A stretch of 64,000 bases of DNA. Source: Mesorhizobium sp. 65-26. Its GTDB lineage: Bacteria; Pseudomonadota; Alphaproteobacteria; Rhizobiales; Rhizobiaceae. Below are positions 61,356 through 64,000 of this stretch, one piece after another (position 1 is the stretch's first letter; each line of letters opens with the position of its first letter). Under the pieces are notes generated by a model. It did not search any database. It saw nothing but the letters and a program-made list of their open reading frames with translations, and was not told the origin of the DNA. The position numbers and the translations under genes were made by a program. The stretch is from the NCBI GenBank assembly GCA_001899205.1, contig MKVL01000025.1, forward strand, positions 682,001-746,000, in the 5' to 3' direction.

Positions 61356-62678
61356 ATGGGCGTAGCAAGAACTTATCTGGACCGATTCAAGATTGTCGGA
61401 AAATTAGGTCAAGCAAAAATACAGGGTGCGCTCACTTCCAGCAAGCTGGCTCCCGGTCGGATAATCCCGGAATATGGTGAAGACCAATTCCATCTTTTGA
61501 AGTTACATGCCGAGTACGGAAAGATATTCACGACATGGTCGGCTGGAAAGCTGACGACTTGCATCGTCGGCCACGAGTTGGGTCTGCGCTTCCTGACGGA
61601 AAACAAGACCAAGATACGCGCGGCGACCATCGATATGACGCCGATCTTTCCCGAAGGCTTCCTGAGGGCGATGGAGGGGGAAACCCACGTCGAATATCGA
61701 CGCATCTTCTTGTCTGCCTTTCGCGCGATCTCACTTGCTGATCAAAAGGAGGAGCTTCGCCGGATTATTCACGGCCGCCTGACGCAGCTGACGTCCGGTG
61801 AGGACCGTCTGCGGTCCGACGTGGCGGCGAAGGTCCTCAAACGGGCTTCAACGGCCGTGATGCTCCAGCTCATATTGGGCGCAAGGGACGGCTCACCGAT
61901 CGCGAAGGAACTGACGGAGGCATATGACGACTATGTGCCGAACGGGATGCATCTGGTCATCAAGCCGGCCGAACGCGAGAAGTACGAGCGCGTCAAAAGT
62001 ATCGTGCTCAAGCTGGTGGATGAGCTGAAGGCGTCGCAGGCTGCGCCGTCGAGCCTGCTGGAATGCATCCTTCGCTCCGAAAAGCTCGACGAAACGGTCA
62101 TCGGCAACCTCATTCATATGACGGAGTTCGCCAGGTACGATTTCCACGGCCTGTGGCGATGGATCCTCCTGGAACTGGCCGCCAGCGGTGGCTACGCGCA
62201 GTCCATAGCAAGCGAACCAGATGCCGAGCGGCGGGAAACCATGGCGAAGTCGGTCGTGTCCGAGACACTTCGCATGCAGCAAAGCGAGTTCGTCCTGCGA
62301 ACCGCGATCGAGCCGATCGTTTTTGAAGGCTACCTCATTCCACGGCGCAGCCGGGTGAGGATTTGCATATGGGAAGGCCATAGGGACCCGGCACAGTTTG
62401 CCGATCCAAACGTTTTCAAGCCCGATCGGTTTGTCGATCAGAAATTCTCGAGCGCCTCCTACGCGCCCCTCGGACTTGACCATCATCGGTGCCTGGGAGC
62501 GAACTGGACGCAGCAACTGAGCGGCATGTTCGTGGAAGAAATCGCCGAGAACTTCTCCATCGAACTCGTCAATTACGGGGAACCAAGCCGCGGTCACTTT
62601 CACTACGAGCCGGGACCTGACTCTCAGGTATCTCTGGGTCTCAGGAAACCGGCAGAGACCCCGGCCGCGCAACCGTGA
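61356..62678 (+). CDS. atypical cytochrome P450
   Basis: A 440-residue haem-thiolate protein. The haem loop is APLGLDHHRCLGANW with the proximal Cys at residue 379; the K-helix ExxR is SETLRMQ (Glu 303), and the PERF-like segment is FKPDRFVD. The I helix, where most P450s have A-G-x-E/D-T, reads MTEFARYDFHGLWRWI from about residue 255 and lacks the acid-alcohol pair. The haem loop lacks the usual Phe at its first position. No membrane anchor. Its stop overlaps the glycosyltransferase start (GTGA), so the two are co-translated. Missing oxygen-activation residues suggest unusual chemistry, for example peroxide use or substrate-assisted catalysis; this is inference. Confidence 0.87.
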   Translation: MGVARTYLDRFKIVGKLGQAKIQGALTSSKLAPGRIIPEYGEDQFHLLKLHAEYGKIFTTWSAGKLTTCIVGHELGLRFLTENKTKIRAATIDMTPIFPEGFLRAMEGETHVEYRRIFLSAFRAISLADQKEELRRIIHGRLTQLTSGEDRLRSDVAAKVLKRASTAVMLQLILGARDGSPIAKELTEAYDDYVPNGMHLVIKPAEREKYERVKSIVLKLVDELKASQAAPSSLLECILRSEKLDETVIGNLIHMTEFARYDFHGLWRWILLELAASGGYAQSIASEPDAERRETMAKSVVSETLRMQQSEFVLRTAIEPIVFEGYLIPRRSRVRICIWEGHRDPAQFADPNVFKPDRFVDQKFSSASYAPLGLDHHRCLGANWTQQLSGMFVEEIAENFSIELVNYGEPSRGHFHYEPGPDSQVSLGLRKPAETPAAQP

Positions 62679-63640
62679 CCCGTATTGCTATCGGGATCGC
62701 GTCGCGAGATCGACCCAGGATGGTTGCCGATCTGCTCGACTCGGTCGGCCGCCTCGAAGCCGGGGATGATCTGGAGCTTACCGTCATTCTGGTCGAGAAC
62801 GGCGACGGAACGGCATTGCTTCGTCCCGTTGCCAATTTCGCGGCCGCCCATGAGCGGATCAGGATCCATCATCTGGTCGAGCCTCGCCTGGGCATCGTTT
62901 TCGCGCGCAACGCGGCTCTCGAGTTCGCCATCAATTCGGATTTCGACAGTCTGGCGTTCGTTGATGACGACGAGGTCGTCGCGCCACGCTGGCTCGTCGA
63001 GCTCTCCGCCGAACAACGTGGCGGAAATCATGACATCACGGGCGGGCCGGTTGAGGCCTTCATCGGCCCGTCGCCGCTGGGTTACTGGGAGGCGCTTGTC
63101 TGGAAGGGGCTCTCGTCCCGCTCAAGGCACAATCAGAAAACGGCGGAGGACCGAAAGACCGGCGGTCGGGAAGCCGATGTCGTGATATCCACGAACAATT
63201 GCCTGGTCAGCCTGCCTTTCGTGCGAAAAGTGGGGCTGCTGTTCAACGAGCAGTACAATCTGACCGGAGGGGAGGACACCAGGTTTTTCCGCGACGCAAC
63301 GCGACTGGGCGCAAGAACGGGCTGGGCACCGAAGGCGGTGGTTTCGGAAGAAATCGTTCGCGAGAGATTGGCGCCATCATATCAGCTAAGAAGAGCGCGG
63401 GATCACGCTCTCGTCTCGTTCTACGACAAGTTCGAAGGCCGGCCCGTTCGAAAATGGTTGCGCGCCCCGGTTTCGGCCGTCTTCAAGCTGCTGGCGGGCT
63501 GCGGCCTGCTGCTCCTGGCACCGGTTACGTCGGGAGCGACATTCTTCAATTCGCTCAGGGCATTCGGCGAGGCCGCCGGCCGGGCCCAGGGCCTCATGGG
63601 TATCAAGCGCAAACCATACGCGCGAACCACCGGGAACTAG
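62675..63640 (+). CDS. family 2 glycosyltransferase
   Basis: A 321-residue GT-A fold transferase starting at a GTG that overlaps the P450 stop by four bases. The nucleotide-sugar region is IAIGIASRDRPRMVADLLDS, the metal-binding acidic motif is LAFVDDDEVVAPRWL, and the acceptor-side motif is LTGGEDTRFFRDATRLGART with the catalytic ED. A hydrophobic segment near residue 270 (VFKLLAGCGLLLLAPVTSGA) suggests membrane association. The layout resembles ExoM-like enzymes of exopolysaccharide synthesis. Its TAG stop lies inside the first arm of a 17-base-stem palindrome. Confidence 0.87.
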   Translation: MTRIAIGIASRDRPRMVADLLDSVGRLEAGDDLELTVILVENGDGTALLRPVANFAAAHERIRIHHLVEPRLGIVFARNAALEFAINSDFDSLAFVDDDEVVAPRWLVELSAEQRGGNHDITGGPVEAFIGPSPLGYWEALVWKGLSSRSRHNQKTAEDRKTGGREADVVISTNNCLVSLPFVRKVGLLFNEQYNLTGGEDTRFFRDATRLGARTGWAPKAVVSEEIVRERLAPSYQLRRARDHALVSFYDKFEGRPVRKWLRAPVSAVFKLLAGCGLLLLAPVTSGATFFNSLRAFGEAAGRAQGLMGIKRKPYARTTGN

Positions 63641-63743
63641 AGCAATGCCGGCGAAAATTGAATCGCCGGCATTGCTCTAACTCTTTGTTTTTGCGCAATT
63701 CCGGACGCAAAACCGCGACGCACTTTTTGCTGGAATTGCTCTA
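63638..63743. repeat. palindromic intergenic repeat typical of Mesorhizobium/Rhizobium
   Basis: A perfect 17-base stem, 63638-63654 (TAGAGCAATGCCGGCGA) with 63663-63679, around an eight-base loop, is followed by a second unit containing CTTTGTTTTTGCGCAATTCC and ending at 63729-63743 with GCTGGAATTGCTCTA, whose complement starts like the first arm. This arrangement matches a dispersed element I recall from many rhizobial intergenic regions. The first three bases are the glycosyltransferase stop codon. The T-run in the middle may make it act as a terminator. Confidence 0.75.
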
Positions 63744-63804
63744 GGATGCGATGCTCGCAGCGGCGGCCGCGCGCTCGGGAAGCGCTGGCCGCCGGCCTGC
63801 GGCG

Positions 63805-64000
63805 TTACAGCTTGGTCCAGGTTTGGCTCTTGCAGATGAGGCCACCCAGCACGCATCCGCTCATCTTGAGCGAAGTGCCGGAAAGCGTCGCCTTGCCGGA
63901 ATAGGTCTTGTCGCTTGCCGGATCGGTGATGTTGCCGGCGTATTTGTTGGCGCCGCTCGCCTTGAACGAACCGATTGTCTTGCCGGCATACTTTCCGGTC
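63805..64000 (-). CDS. DUF2147 protein, C-terminal part (cut by window edge)
   Basis: A minus-strand frame of 64 codons plus stop that runs in from beyond the right edge; the start is not in the window. The visible part reads TGKYAGKTIGSFKASG, then DPASDKTYSGKATLSGTSLK and MSGCVLGGLICKSQTWTKL. The KATLSG, LKMSGCVLGG and Q-x-W closing motifs are the end of the DUF2147 family, exported proteins of unknown function with a lipocalin-like fold. The two cysteines are the family's conserved pair. Confidence 0.82.
   Translation of the reverse strand, partial: TGKYAGKTIGSFKASGANKYAGNITDPASDKTYSGKATLSGTSLKMSGCVLGGLICKSQTWTKL

Noticed and set aside
1..64000. CRISPR array, tRNA or rRNA genes, nod/nif symbiosis genes
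   Set aside because: No regularly spaced repeats, cloverleaf-like sequences, rRNA stretches or symbiosis gene products were seen on either strand; a systematic scan with tRNAscan or Infernal was not possible here.

Overview
The window reads as chromosome of a Mesorhizobium-like member of the Rhizobiales (Alphaproteobacteria). Supporting signs are the high GC, the feuN-feuP-feuQ set, and the order ccmI-ccmE-ccmF-ccmH, degP, response regulator, histidine kinase, glnE, EF-hand protein, pleC, pepN, which matches the order I recall from Sinorhizobium and Mesorhizobium. A palindromic intergenic element typical of this group sits at 63638-63743. No tRNA, rRNA, CRISPR array or intact mobile element is visible. 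The assignment rests on recognised protein families, not on a database search.

Left edge (1-2290): an accessory patch, AT-rich around 690-1020. It holds the N-terminal part of a possible GspL/PilN-like protein, a three-gene minus-strand cassette that looks like immunity gene, toxin C-terminal fragment, immunity-like gene, and a deleted, frameshifted IS5-family transposase. A perfect palindrome separates it from the core gene for a PBP1A-type peptidoglycan synthase.

Nutrient-catabolism block (4674-19700): a D-amino-acid-dehydrogenase-like flavoprotein and a MocR-type regulator face a complete polyamine-class ABC transporter. Next come a guanidino-group hydrolase, an AbgB-like M20 amidohydrolase with a divergent LysR regulator, and a second complete polyamine-class ABC transporter. 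Together they suggest uptake of small cationic or guanidino/N-acyl compounds followed by deacylation, guanidine hydrolysis and oxidative deamination. The substrate is unknown.

Core block (19778-40772): an orphan DUF3168 gene, feuNPQ, a 17-kDa-antigen-like lipoprotein, the cytochrome c maturation operon, a DegP-type protease, a second two-component system overlapping glnE, an EF-hand protein, a PleC-like kinase with a cluster of GANTC sites in its promoter region, and aminopeptidase N.

Mixed block (40927-49429): a solitary CoxL-type molybdoenzyme subunit translationally coupled to a DMT exporter, an XRE regulator, a uracil-DNA glycosylase with too few cysteines for an Fe-S cluster, an exported protein, ETF-ubiquinone oxidoreductase and a DUF922 protein.

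Metal-uptake locus (49422-57252): a FecBCD-type ABC transporter is divergent from a TonB-dependent receptor followed by its own exbB, exbD and tonB. The shared intergenic region carries two inverted repeats resembling molybdate-responsive ModE boxes, so molybdate or tungstate is a serious alternative to iron-siderophore as substrate.

Right part (57287-64000): a secreted hypothetical, an endonuclease/exonuclease/phosphatase-fold membrane protein, AMP nucleosidase, two tiny membrane-protein genes, an unusual cytochrome P450 translationally coupled to a family 2 glycosyltransferase, a palindromic repeat whose first arm contains the glycosyltransferase stop codon, and the C-terminal end of a DUF2147 protein cut by the window edge.
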